The notes under the pieces are model-generated. The model was not told the origin of the DNA. It saw only the letters and a program-made list of their open reading frames with translations, and did no database searches. A DNA stretch of 64,000 nucleotides from DAOUBF01 sp034432795 (lineage in GTDB: Bacteria > Chloroflexota > Anaerolineae > DSLN01): NCBI GenBank assembly GCA_034432795.1, contig DAOUBF010000086.1:1-64000 (forward strand), read 5' to 3'. Within the stretch, counting starts at the first letter, position 1, and every line of letters starts with the position of its first letter. The translations under genes were made by a program, and so were the position numbers. Shown here one piece after another: positions 1 through 7,057 of the stretch.

Positions 1-75
1 AGTCCTCCCGCGCTTCTTTATTTTTTGGGGCCTATCTTGAGACAAGAGCCTCGCCTGAACCTACCTCCATCGCCT

Positions 76-91
76 TAGAATCGCCCTCGTG
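76..91 (+). promoter_or_regulatory. -10 box for a leaderless start
   Basis: TAGAAT at 76-81 lies 7 nt before the GTG at 89 and no Shine-Dalgarno sequence intervenes, so transcription would start at or next to the start codon. The -35 region is weak. The same geometry recurs at five other genes in the window, which is the main reason to believe it. Confidence 0.5.
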
Positions 92-1204
92 GACCCCCCG
101 ACCTCCCCTACCGACCGCTTTCTGCTGGATTGCCTGCGCCTGGAGGGCCAGTTGGAGGCCGCGCCGGAGATAGACTGGCCCGCGCTGGTGGAACGGGCAC
201 AGCGCAACGGCGTGGCCCCTCTGCTCTATCGCCGCCTGCAAGAGGCGGCCTATGTGCCCGCCACTGCGCTTGAGCCGCTCCGCCAGGCCTACTACCAGAA
301 CGCCGCCGCCAACACGCTGCGCATCCGCGAACTGGGGCAGGTGCTCAGCGCGCTGGAGGCCGCCGGCATCCCCGCTATTGTGCTCAAAGGCCCGGCGCTG
401 GCCCTGACGATCTACCCCGACCCGGCCCTGCGCGTCATCGGCGACCTGGACCTGCTGGTGCGGCGCGAGCAGGTGGAGCAGGCCATGGCTGCGCTCCAAT
501 CGTTGGGCTACGGCCCGCCAGAGCATGAGCCGCCCTATCCACTGGAGTACCTGGCGCGCTTTGGCCGCCATCTCCAACTCCAGCGCCGCGACCGCACGGG
601 CACGCTGGACCTGGAAGTGCACTGGACGCTGATCGGCGAACTCTGGGCCGGGGCGGTAACGGCGATTGATGTGGAGGGGCTGTGGGCACGGGCGGTCCCG
701 CTTCAAGGCGAGGGCTGGCGGGCCTGCCAGCTCAGCCCCGCCGATATGCTCCTGCACCTGGCACTTCACGCCACGCTCATGCACGGCTTCACCGAACTGG
801 GCCTGCGCATTTATGTGGATGTGAACCGGCTGGTGCGCCACCATATCTCCGGTAAAGAGGCCGGGGCCTTCTGGGCACAGGCCATTGCCCTGGCACGCGC
901 CCAACGGCTGGCAACCATCCTCTATACCACCCTGATGCTCACCCGTGATCTATTGGGCACCCCGCTGCCGGCCTCCGTCCTGGCCGCGCTTCGGCCCGGC
1001 GGCGTGCAGCAACGCCTCTTCGCGCAGGCATTACGGACAGATGACATCCTCCACCAGAGGCGCCTGTTCGCCGGGCCGGGGAAATGGCGGATGCGCCTGA
1101 TGCTGCTGGACCGCTGGCGCGATGGGGCGCGGGCGCTAGGGCTGATCGTCCTGGGGGGGCGCGGCCTGCAGGCGACTCGCTACCGCGCTCCGTTCAGAAG
1201 ATGA
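89..1204 (+). CDS. Nucleotidyltransferase-like family protein (NTP_transf_5 type)
   Basis: A 371-residue protein resembling the uncharacterised nucleotidyltransferase family PF14907. The recognisable core is VLKGPAL near residues 98-104 and GDLDLLV at 118-124, the latter matching the acidic D-x-D metal-binding strand of the pol-beta nucleotidyltransferase fold. The rest is helical, with no signal peptide or membrane segment. Family members often sit beside peptide-modification genes, but none is present here, so the substrate is unknown. The GTG start is chosen because a -10 box ends 8 nt upstream, implying a leaderless mRNA. The 3' end overlaps the convergent gene at 1136-1495 by 69 bp. The family call is fairly secure; function is unassigned. 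Confidence 0.75.
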   Translation: MDPPTSPTDRFLLDCLRLEGQLEAAPEIDWPALVERAQRNGVAPLLYRRLQEAAYVPATALEPLRQAYYQNAAANTLRIRELGQVLSALEAAGIPAIVLKGPALALTIYPDPALRVIGDLDLLVRREQVEQAMAALQSLGYGPPEHEPPYPLEYLARFGRHLQLQRRDRTGTLDLEVHWTLIGELWAGAVTAIDVEGLWARAVPLQGEGWRACQLSPADMLLHLALHATLMHGFTELGLRIYVDVNRLVRHHISGKEAGAFWAQAIALARAQRLATILYTTLMLTRDLLGTPLPASVLAALRPGGVQQRLFAQALRTDDILHQRRLFAGPGKWRMRLMLLDRWRDGARALGLIVLGGRGLQATRYRAPFRR

Positions 1205-1495
1205 AGCCATCCTGTCCTGCTTTTCCATCCGATATTCTACACCGAACGCCCCCTCCACCACCCACAGCCGCAGCCGGGCATCCTGCTCCAGCACGAGTTC
1301 GCACAGCAGGAAGGGCTGCAGCCAGCGCGTGTCCAGAAGCTCACTATCGGGCACGTCGGCGGGGGCGATAAAGGTGAGCATGCCCCCTTTTACATCCAGT
1401 GTGATCTGATCCTTGCCCTCACCTTCAACCAAAAGCCCTTCCATCATGGCATCCGGCTCGCCATGGAACGCCTGCATCAATCCAACACGCTTCAT
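1136..1495 (-). CDS. Conserved-looking small protein, unknown function
   Basis: A 119-residue acidic protein without a recognised domain. Residues 1-90 look like a compact beta-rich fold (LLVEGEGKDQITLDVKGG, LRLWVVEGAFGVEYRM), followed by a basic, low-complexity tail that runs antisense to the end of the neighbouring nucleotidyltransferase-like gene. The coding call rests on a good GGAGGG Shine-Dalgarno sequence about 6 nt before the ATG and on an open frame through sequence of ordinary composition. The tail may be an extension that arose after loss of an earlier stop. No operon partner is visible and no function can be given. Confidence 0.55.
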   Translation of the reverse strand: MKRVGLMQAFHGEPDAMMEGLLVEGEGKDQITLDVKGGMLTFIAPADVPDSELLDTRWLQPFLLCELVLEQDARLRLWVVEGAFGVEYRMEKQDRMASSSERSAVASRLQAAPPQDDQP

Positions 1496-1589
1496 CCTGG
1501 TTCCCTCCGCTGTGTTCTCATAGGATCACCACATTGTTACTATAGCACACCTGTGGCCGATGTCCAATACCAGGCCGCAGGCGTAGCGG

Positions 1590-1675
1590 TTTTAAGGACC
1601 TCTCCCCCGGCCCCTCCCCTGAGAGGGGAGGGGAGTGATCCCCCTTCCCTTGTAGGGAAGGGGGTCAGGGGGTTG
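1590..1675. repeat. GC-rich intergenic palindromes
   Basis: Two adjacent hairpins occupy the gap before the EamA gene: CCCTCCCCT/AGGGGAGGGG and CCCTTCCC-TTGTA-GGGAAGGG. The second hairpin reappears inside the composite element at 20536-20728. They belong to the dispersed G/C-run palindrome class seen throughout the window; no T-tract marks them as ordinary terminators. Confidence 0.7.
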
Positions 1676-1724
1676 GGTCCATACGCCCCGACTTGCAACA
1701 GCCGGTATGCAGTGAGGCCCGGAT

Positions 1725-1763
1725 TTGGCCTTTTGCGCCCGTTCGCTTATAAAGCCCTATATG
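1725..1763 (+). promoter_or_regulatory. Promoter with leaderless start for the EamA gene
   Basis: TTGGCC (1725-1730), a 17-bp spacer and TATAAA (1748-1753) end 7 nt before the ATG at 1761. The TTG at 1725 could be mistaken for a start codon but is better explained as the -35 element. Confidence 0.55.
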
Positions 1764-2612
1764 TCACCGATTGCGCTGGCCCTGCTGCTCATCGCCGCAG
1801 CGATGCACACCGGCTGGAATCTGCTGATCAAGCGCAGCGCCCACAAGCAGATCTTCACCTGGTGGGCGCTGGCCGCAGGCGTCGCCTGTTTCGCGCCGCT
1901 CCTGCTGTGGAGCAGACCGCTCCCTGGCGCTGTCTGGCCATATCTCGTCGCCAGTGCAGCCGTGGAGGCGTTATACTTTATCGCGCTCACCCGCGCCTAC
2001 CAACAGGCCGACTTCTCCCTGGTTTACCCCTTGGCGCGGGGCACAGCGCCCGCGCTCCTGGTGCTCTGGGCCGTCCTCTTCCTGGGCGAGCGCCCCACGC
2101 CCACCGGCTGGGCCGGGCTGGCGTTGCTGATCGCCGGCCTGCTCGTCGTCGCCGGGCCAACGGGCTGGACAGGGCGCAGCGCCTGGGGCAAGAACGGCGT
2201 GCTCACTGCCTTGGCCGCCGCCGTGTGCATCTCGGTGTACGGCGCAATTGATGGCGCCGCCATGCGCTTGGCCGACCCCATGCCTTATCTCATCGTCCTG
2301 CTGGGGCTGACCGCCGCGCTGACGGCGCCAGCGGTCGGCGCTTATTACGGGCGCCAGGCACTTATAGCCGAATGGCGGGCGCACTGGCCGCGCATCGTTT
2401 CCGCCGGAGTATTAAGTATGGCGGCTTATGCCCTGGTGTTGCAGGCCTATGTGCTGGCGCCGGTGAGCTACGCCGGGGCTGTGCGCGAGATCGGCGTCGT
2501 CTTCGCCGCGCTCGTCGGCTGGCGCTGGCTGGGCGAGGCCTTCGGCCCCATCCGCACCGCCGGCGCCACCCTGATCTTCCTGGGGCTTGTGCTGATCGCC
2601 CTGACGGGCTGA
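1761..2612 (+). CDS. EamA/DMT-family transporter
   Basis: A 283-residue integral membrane protein of the drug/metabolite transporter superfamily, built from two EamA repeats of about five helices each (roughly residues 1-137 and 150-283). The end of each repeat carries the typical pattern of a conserved LGE followed by a helix (FLGERPTPTGWAGLALLIAGL; WLGEAFGPIRTAGATLIFLGL). It probably exports a small metabolite or amino-acid-like compound, but substrates of this superfamily cannot be read from sequence. An upstream TTG at 1725 would add 12 residues; the ATG is preferred because a good promoter places the transcript start at it. It converges with lysA across a short hairpin. Confidence 0.85.
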   Translation: MSPIALALLLIAAAMHTGWNLLIKRSAHKQIFTWWALAAGVACFAPLLLWSRPLPGAVWPYLVASAAVEALYFIALTRAYQQADFSLVYPLARGTAPALLVLWAVLFLGERPTPTGWAGLALLIAGLLVVAGPTGWTGRSAWGKNGVLTALAAAVCISVYGAIDGAAMRLADPMPYLIVLLGLTAALTAPAVGAYYGRQALIAEWRAHWPRIVSAGVLSMAAYALVLQAYVLAPVSYAGAVREIGVVFAALVGWRWLGEAFGPIRTAGATLIFLGLVLIALTG

Positions 2613-2627
2613 CGAAGATCAGCCGTC
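2603..2627. terminator. Possible bidirectional terminator hairpin
   Basis: GACG(G)GCTGA, loop CGAAGA, TCAGCCGTC forms a roughly 9-bp stem with one bulge across the 20-bp gap between the convergent EamA gene and lysA. There is no T-run, so intrinsic termination is only suggested. Confidence 0.4.
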
Positions 2628-2632
2628 CTCCG

Positions 2633-3904
2633 TTATCCCTCATCCCTCAGAAAGGCAGGCACATGCTCTCCCCGGATCAGGTCCTCCACCGTCTGTCGCT
2701 CACGGATGACGAAATACCTGTCGTCGTGTACCAGGACTTCGGCAGCGAAGGGGCGCGAGTTGTAATTTGAAGCCATGCTGAAGCCATAGGCGCCCGCGTT
2801 CATCACGGCCAGGAGATCGCCCGGCTGAACCGGGGGCAACAGCCGCTCCTTCGCCAGAAAATCGCTGCTCTCACACACCGGCCCGACCACATCCACACGG
2901 ACCGGCATGGCCTGCCCCCGCGCCTCCTCCAAAGGCAAAATCGGATGATAGGCATCATACAGGCTGGGGCGGATCAAGTCGTTCATGGCCGCGTCCACAA
3001 TTACGAACCGCCGGGCGGCGTTCTGCTTGGTATAGAGCACCTGCGTCAGGAGCGCGCCTGCCTCCCCCACCAGCGCACGCCCCGGCTCCAGGATCAGGGT
3101 ACAGCCGAGCGAGGCAGCGACCTCCGCCAGCGCCGTCGCCCACTCCTCCAGCGAGGGGGGCCGCTCATCCTGATAGGCGATCCCCAGGCCACCACCCAGA
3201 TTGACGTAGCGGATGGTCAGCCTCTCCGCCTGCAGGGAGCGCACAAAGGCAACGACCCGCTGAGTTGCTTCAACAAAGGGGGCGAGTTGCGTGATCTGGG
3301 AGCCGATGTGCACATGGACACCCGCGATCTCCACATGCGCCAGCCGCTGCCGCTCGCGCACCAACTGCCGGGCCTCGCTCACCTCCATACCGAACTTCGC
3401 CTGCCTTAGGCCGGTGGCGATATACGGATGGGTGGCCGGGTCCACATCGGGGTTCAGGCGCAAGGCCACCTGGGCCTGCTTCCCCAGCCCGGCGGCGCTG
3501 GCCTCAATCGCCTCCATCTCCTGCGCCGATTCCACGTTGAGCAGGAGCACATCCGAGCGCAACGCATAGGCGATCTCGTCTGCGCGCTTGCCCACGCCCG
3601 CGTAGATGATCTTCCGGGGATCGGCACCTGCCGCCAGCGCCCGATACAGCTCCCCGCCCGCCACAATCTCCAGGCCCGCGCCCTCACGGATCAGCGTCCG
3701 TAGAATGGCCTGATTGGAGCAGGCTTTCATGGCATAGCAGATGAGATGCGGCACGCCGCTCAGTGCCTGGGCCAGCCGGAGATAGCGCTCACGAATGGCG
3801 CTGTAGCTATACACGTAACACGGCGTACCGACCGCGCGCGCAATATGGGCGAGCGGGACATCCTCGCAGTGAAGGGTGCCCTGGCGATAGTGGAATGAGG
3901 ACAT
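2633..3904 (-). CDS. lysA: Diaminopimelate decarboxylase
   Basis: Catalyses the last step of lysine synthesis, PLP-dependent decarboxylation of meso-diaminopimelate to L-lysine in the cytosol. The 423-residue length is normal for the family. The N-terminal TIM barrel carries the PLP lysine in CYAMKACSN (Lys60), HVHIGSQIT for the phosphate/substrate face and EPGRALVGEAG; the C-terminal domain has GPVCESSDFLA, with the cysteine and acidic residue that complete the dimer-interface active site. The ATG at 3904 is chosen over one at 3922 because TATAAT at 3911-3916 lies inside the longer reading frame, 6 nt from the shorter start. It is divergent from the DUF2085 gene. Confident. Confidence 0.93.
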   Translation of the reverse strand: MSSFHYRQGTLHCEDVPLAHIARAVGTPCYVYSYSAIRERYLRLAQALSGVPHLICYAMKACSNQAILRTLIREGAGLEIVAGGELYRALAAGADPRKIIYAGVGKRADEIAYALRSDVLLLNVESAQEMEAIEASAAGLGKQAQVALRLNPDVDPATHPYIATGLRQAKFGMEVSEARQLVRERQRLAHVEIAGVHVHIGSQITQLAPFVEATQRVVAFVRSLQAERLTIRYVNLGGGLGIAYQDERPPSLEEWATALAEVAASLGCTLILEPGRALVGEAGALLTQVLYTKQNAARRFVIVDAAMNDLIRPSLYDAYHPILPLEEARGQAMPVRVDVVGPVCESSDFLAKERLLPPVQPGDLLAVMNAGAYGFSMASNYNSRPFAAEVLVHDDRYFVIRERQTVEDLIRGEHVPAFLRDEG

Positions 3905-3916
3905 AGGGCTATTATA
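3902..3916 (-). promoter_or_regulatory. -10 box for leaderless lysA
   Basis: On the minus strand TATAAT (complement of 3911-3916) is followed by 6 nt and the ATG. There is no good -35 hexamer and no Shine-Dalgarno sequence. It is back to back with the plus-strand promoter at 3935-3962. Confidence 0.45.
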
Positions 3917-3934
3917 ACGCATCTTGCGCCAGGC

Positions 3935-3962
3935 TTGCGTGCGCTTCCCTAACGGATATAAT
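3935..3962 (+). promoter_or_regulatory. Promoter for the DUF2085 gene
   Basis: TTGCGT (3935-3940), a 16-bp spacer and TATAAT (3957-3962) precede the ATG at 3979, leaving a leader of only about 10 nt. Confidence 0.55.
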
Positions 3963-3978
3963 CGCCGGGGACGTCAAT

Positions 3979-4806
3979 ATGACAGAGTGGACGCAGGCAC
4001 AATCCGGCAGGAGACTGCGAGAGCGGGCGCTGCCCCTCAGCGTCGTGCTGATCGCGGCGGCGGTGTGGATCAGTTGGGCGCTGGCAACGCCGCCGGGTGT
4101 GCTGGCCAAGGCCGACGCCATTGGCTATGCCATCTGCCATCGCATCGCCAGCCATTCCCTGATCATCGGCGGGCGGCAATTGCCCCTATGTGCCCGCTGT
4201 AGCGGCATCTACCTGAGCGCCCTCCTGGGCCTGATCACACTGGCCGCTGCCGGACGCTCGCGGGCGAGCCAGTTGCCGCCCCTGCCGGTGCTCCTCCTAC
4301 TCATCGGCGGCAGCATCCTGATGGGGATTGACGGTGTGAACTCCTACCTGACCCTCTTCCCCGGCCTGCCGCACCTGTACGAGCCGCAGAACGGGCTGCG
4401 CCTGGCCACCGGCGCCCTGCACGGCCTGACCCTCGCCGCCATCCTCTTGCCGCTGTTTAACAGCATCGCCTGGCAAAGGCCCGACGACGCGCCCAGCCTG
4501 CGCAACGTTCGTGAACTCCTGGCGCTGATCTCCCTGGCGGGCCTGGTCGTGGCCCTGGCGCTGACCGAGGCCCCGGCCCTGCTGTACCCGCTGGCGATCC
4601 TGAGCGCGCTCGGCGTCGTGGTCATGCTCAGCCTGGTGAACGCCCTGATCGCCCTGACCCTCAGCCAACGCGCCAACACCGCCACCGGCTGGCGTCAAGT
4701 GTGGCCTTTTGTGCTGGCCGGAGTTGCGCTCACCTTTGTTGAGATCGGCCTGATTGACGTGGCCCGCTTTACGCTCACCGGCTCATGGGAAGGGTTTGCC
4801 CTGTAG
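3979..4806 (+). CDS. DUF2085 family membrane protein
   Basis: A 275-residue polytopic membrane protein with about seven hydrophobic segments. The family signature lies near residues 50-76: AICHRIASHS followed by LPLCARCSGIY, giving the conserved C-H-R and C-x-R-C-x-G-I-Y motifs of DUF2085 (PF09858). The paired cysteines and histidines suggest a metal or redox site at the membrane face, but the family has no established function. It has its own promoter and is followed in the same direction by a tiny membrane protein and an oxidoreductase. The ATG start fits the short distance to the promoter. Confidence 0.8.
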   Translation: MTEWTQAQSGRRLRERALPLSVVLIAAAVWISWALATPPGVLAKADAIGYAICHRIASHSLIIGGRQLPLCARCSGIYLSALLGLITLAAAGRSRASQLPPLPVLLLLIGGSILMGIDGVNSYLTLFPGLPHLYEPQNGLRLATGALHGLTLAAILLPLFNSIAWQRPDDAPSLRNVRELLALISLAGLVVALALTEAPALLYPLAILSALGVVVMLSLVNALIALTLSQRANTATGWRQVWPFVLAGVALTFVEIGLIDVARFTLTGSWEGFAL

Positions 4807-4866
4807 CCTATAAGGACACGTCGGCGTTGCATCCTGCTTATCCACCACGAAAGGAGCTATAGGCGC

Positions 4867-5067
4867 ATGACGATGACACCACCCCCTGCACAGCCCGGTC
4901 GTCGCTGGCTGCTCCCCGCGATAGTCATTGTATTGGCCCTGTGCCTGTGCTGTGCGCTCAGCCTGGCCCTGCTATGGGTACGAGGAGATGACCTGGTGCG
5001 GGCGCTCTGCCGCACTGCGCCGGGGCTGGTCCCGGAGCAGACGTGCATCGCTGTAGGTGCCCCATGA
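4867..5067 (+). CDS. Small single-pass membrane protein, unknown
   Basis: A 66-residue protein with a proline-rich N-terminus (MTMTPPPAQPGRR), one long hydrophobic helix (about residues 14-37, rich in Leu, Ala and Cys) and a short outside tail containing two cysteines. An AAAGGAG sequence sits about 10 nt upstream of the ATG. Its TGA overlaps the ATG of the next gene as ATGA, the usual sign of translational coupling, which supports it being real. No family is recognised. Confidence 0.5.
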   Translation: MTMTPPPAQPGRRWLLPAIVIVLALCLCCALSLALLWVRGDDLVRALCRTAPGLVPEQTCIAVGAP

Positions 5068-6197
5068 CGCGAGACATCCCTATCGGCATCGTAGGCACGA
5101 AATTCATGGGGCGGGCGCACAGCCATGCCTTCATTGACGTGCCCTATTTCTTTGATGTGCCCTTGCGCCCTGTCCTGCGCGCCGCCTGTGGCCGCAACCC
5201 GGCTGAACTCCAGGCGTTCGCCCAACGCTTCGGCTGGCAGACGACCGAGACCGACTGGCGACGCCTGGTGGCCCGCGACGACATTGAACTGGTGGACATC
5301 TGCACCTCCAATGCGACGCATATGCCTATCGCAGTGGCCGCAGCCCAGGCGGGCAAACACATCCTGTGCGAGAAGCCGCTGGCTTTGAACGCGGACGAGG
5401 CCCGCCGTATGCTTGACGCGGCGCGCGAAGCGGGCGTCTGCCACATGGTCGCCTTCAACTACCGCCGCGTCCCGGCTATCGCCCTGGCGAAGCAGTGGAT
5501 TGAACAGGGGAAGATCGGGCGCATTTACCACTTCAACGCGGTCTATTATCAGGACTGGCTGGTGGACCCCGCTTCCCCATTCACCTGGCGCCACGATGTG
5601 CGGGAGGCAGGTTCGGGCGCGCATGGTGACCTGAATGCGCATATCGTGGACCTGGCCCGCTATCTGGTGGGCGAGATTGAAGCCGTCAGCGGCGCTCAAG
5701 AGACCTTCATTAAAGAGCGCCCCTTCCGTGATCAGGCAGGCAAGGGGCAGGTTACGGTGGACGATGCCACCCTTTTCCTTGCCCGTTTTCATAACGGTGC
5801 GCTAGGGTGCTTCCAGGCGACCCGCTTTGCCACCGGGCGCAAGAACTTCCTGCGCCTGGAGGTCTTCGGCAGCGAAGGTGCGCTTCGCTTTGACCTGGAA
5901 CATCTAAATGAGCTGGGGTTCTACTCCCGCGCCGATCCGCCCCTGGAACAGGGCTTCCGCACCATCAGCGTTACCGCGCAGGCCCATCCCTACCTGGAGG
6001 CCTGGTGGCCGCCAGGCCATATCCTGGGCTGGGAGCACACCTTCATTCACGAAATCCGCGATCTGCTGATCGCGATTGACCGGCACGAACCGGCCACACC
6101 CGATTTCTACGATGGCCTGCGTTGCCAGCAGGTCCTGGATGCGGTCATCGCCTCTGCGCACAGCGGGCGCTGGGTCACCGTCCCTGAAGAGCGTTGA
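5064..6197 (+). CDS. Gfo/Idh/MocA family oxidoreductase
   Basis: A 377-residue NAD(P)-dependent sugar or inositol dehydrogenase-like enzyme. The N-terminal Rossmann domain starts with IGIVGTKFMGRAHSHAF, a G-x-G-x-x-G variant in which the second glycine is replaced (GTKFMG). EKPLALN near residues 105-111 carries the family lysine, and GSGAHGDLNAHIVDLARYL near 190-208 carries the D and H of the C-terminal active site. Substrate cannot be named. The ATG at 5064 overlaps the preceding stop; an in-frame GTG at 5043 would add seven residues and has no ribosome-binding site. The enzyme stands alone, far from the glycan cluster at 26-42 kb. Confidence 0.87.
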   Translation: MTRDIPIGIVGTKFMGRAHSHAFIDVPYFFDVPLRPVLRAACGRNPAELQAFAQRFGWQTTETDWRRLVARDDIELVDICTSNATHMPIAVAAAQAGKHILCEKPLALNADEARRMLDAAREAGVCHMVAFNYRRVPAIALAKQWIEQGKIGRIYHFNAVYYQDWLVDPASPFTWRHDVREAGSGAHGDLNAHIVDLARYLVGEIEAVSGAQETFIKERPFRDQAGKGQVTVDDATLFLARFHNGALGCFQATRFATGRKNFLRLEVFGSEGALRFDLEHLNELGFYSRADPPLEQGFRTISVTAQAHPYLEAWWPPGHILGWEHTFIHEIRDLLIAIDRHEPATPDFYDGLRCQQVLDAVIASAHSGRWVTVPEER

Positions 6198-6260
6198 ACT
6201 GCCCCTGGACCCAGGGCTTTCCAGCGGCCCTGCGGTTGCCTGTCCCCGGTACCTGTGCCC

Positions 6261-6284
6261 AGTACCGGGCTTCAGCCCGGTTCC
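6261..6284. repeat. Dispersed palindrome, ACCGGGC-TTCA-GCCCGGT family
   Basis: AGTACCGGGCTTCAGCCCGG plus TTCC. The same palindrome, with variations, occurs at 20734-20757, 26884-26906, 33684-33706 and 63929-63951; two of those copies lie inside genes. Confidence 0.75.
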
Positions 6285-6340
6285 TTACTTAACTTATTAC
6301 TTACCCAACCCCTGCTTACCCCACTGTCTGGGGCGCCAGG

Positions 6341-6492
6341 GTGTATATCAGATTTGGGGTAGATGACCCGGTTGGTTATCCCCCACCCCAACCCTCCCCC
6401 GCCAGGGGGGAGGGGGTGAGTTCCCTCCCCCTGGATGGGGAGGGGCAGGGAGGGGGTGACGGCTGACGGTTGCCCCAAAATTGAAATGCACC
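6341..6492. repeat. Composite intergenic element, copy A
   Basis: This fills most of the 6198-6571 gap. Its left edge GTGTATATCAGATTTGGGG and its right edge, with CCCCAAAATTGAAATGCACC, are found in inverted orientation at 20536-20728. Between the edges are G/C-run hairpins, which differ in number between copies. In both places an ACCGGG-type palindrome flanks the left edge. It encodes no credible protein. Confidence 0.75.
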
Positions 6493-6509
6493 TGGGGCGC
6501 TACAGGCAC

Positions 6510-6538
6510 TTGACACAGCCCTAAAATTATCCTATATT
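6510..6538 (+). promoter_or_regulatory. Promoter of the fur-cbiMQO operon
   Basis: TTGACA (6510-6515), a 17-bp spacer and TATATT (6533-6538), close to the sigma-70 consensus. The predicted transcript start is near 6545, giving a leader of about 27 nt that contains AAGAGG before the ATG at 6572. Confidence 0.8.
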
Positions 6539-6559
6539 TGCATTTGCAATCCTTTGCAA
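6538..6559 (+). promoter_or_regulatory. Putative Fur-family operator (TTGCAA repeats)
   Basis: Three TTGCA units (6538-6542, 6544-6549, 6554-6559) overlap the -10 box and start site. The last two form TTGCAATCCTTTGCAA, an inverted repeat of TTGCAA with a 4-bp centre. Its position suggests repression, probably autoregulation by the first gene of the operon; this is inference. Confidence 0.6.
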
Positions 6560-6571
6560 TAAGAGGCGCCC

Positions 6572-7036
6572 ATGCACCACCACAGCCTGATAGAGGCTCT
6601 GCGCCAGCGCGGCTACCGCCTGACGCCTCAGCGCGAGATGATCCTGGACGTCATTTGCGCCGCCGACGGCCACATGACCGTTGAGGACATCTACCGGCGC
6701 GTCCAGGAACGCAGCCCCGCCGTCAACCTGGCGACTGTTTATCGCACGCTGGAGCTCCTGCGCGAACTGGGCCTGGTCACCGCGGCCAGCCTGGGCGGGC
6801 CAGCGGAATTTGAACTGGCGCACGACCGTCCGCATCACCATCTCGTCTGCCAGAACTGCGGTTGCACGCTGGCCTTTGATGACCAGTTGCTCCAGCCCCT
6901 ATACGCGGAACTCCAGCGCCTGTACAGCTTTGAGGCGGATGCCGATCACCTGGTCATTTTCGGCTATTGCGCCGAGTGCGCCCGCGCCAGAGCACAGGCC
7001 TCGCATGACTACACGGTTGACCACGAACCCAAATGA
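6572..7036 (+). CDS. Fur-family metal-responsive repressor
   Basis: A 154-residue Fur-family regulator. Residues 1-80 form the winged helix (RGYRLTPQREMIL, VNLATVYRTLELL); the dimer domain has HDRPHHHLVC (84-93), which supplies the regulatory histidines, and two CxxC pairs (CQNC 93-96, CAEC 133-136) for structural zinc. The sequence does not tell Fur, Zur and Nur apart. Its place upstream of a CbiMQO-type uptake system and folE favours a nickel/cobalt or zinc sensor over an iron sensor. A consensus promoter overlapped by TTGCAA repeats suggests autoregulation. The next gene begins 21 nt after the stop. Confidence 0.88.
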   Translation: MHHHSLIEALRQRGYRLTPQREMILDVICAADGHMTVEDIYRRVQERSPAVNLATVYRTLELLRELGLVTAASLGGPAEFELAHDRPHHHLVCQNCGCTLAFDDQLLQPLYAELQRLYSFEADADHLVIFGYCAECARARAQASHDYTVDHEPK

Positions 7037-7057
7037 GCCACTAGAAAGGAGTCACCC

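Noticed and set aside
1084..1371. A 95-codon plus-strand frame after the nucleotidyltransferase-like gene
   Set aside because: Pro/Ala/Arg-rich shadow of the minus-strand gene at 1136-1495, which has a good ribosome-binding site.
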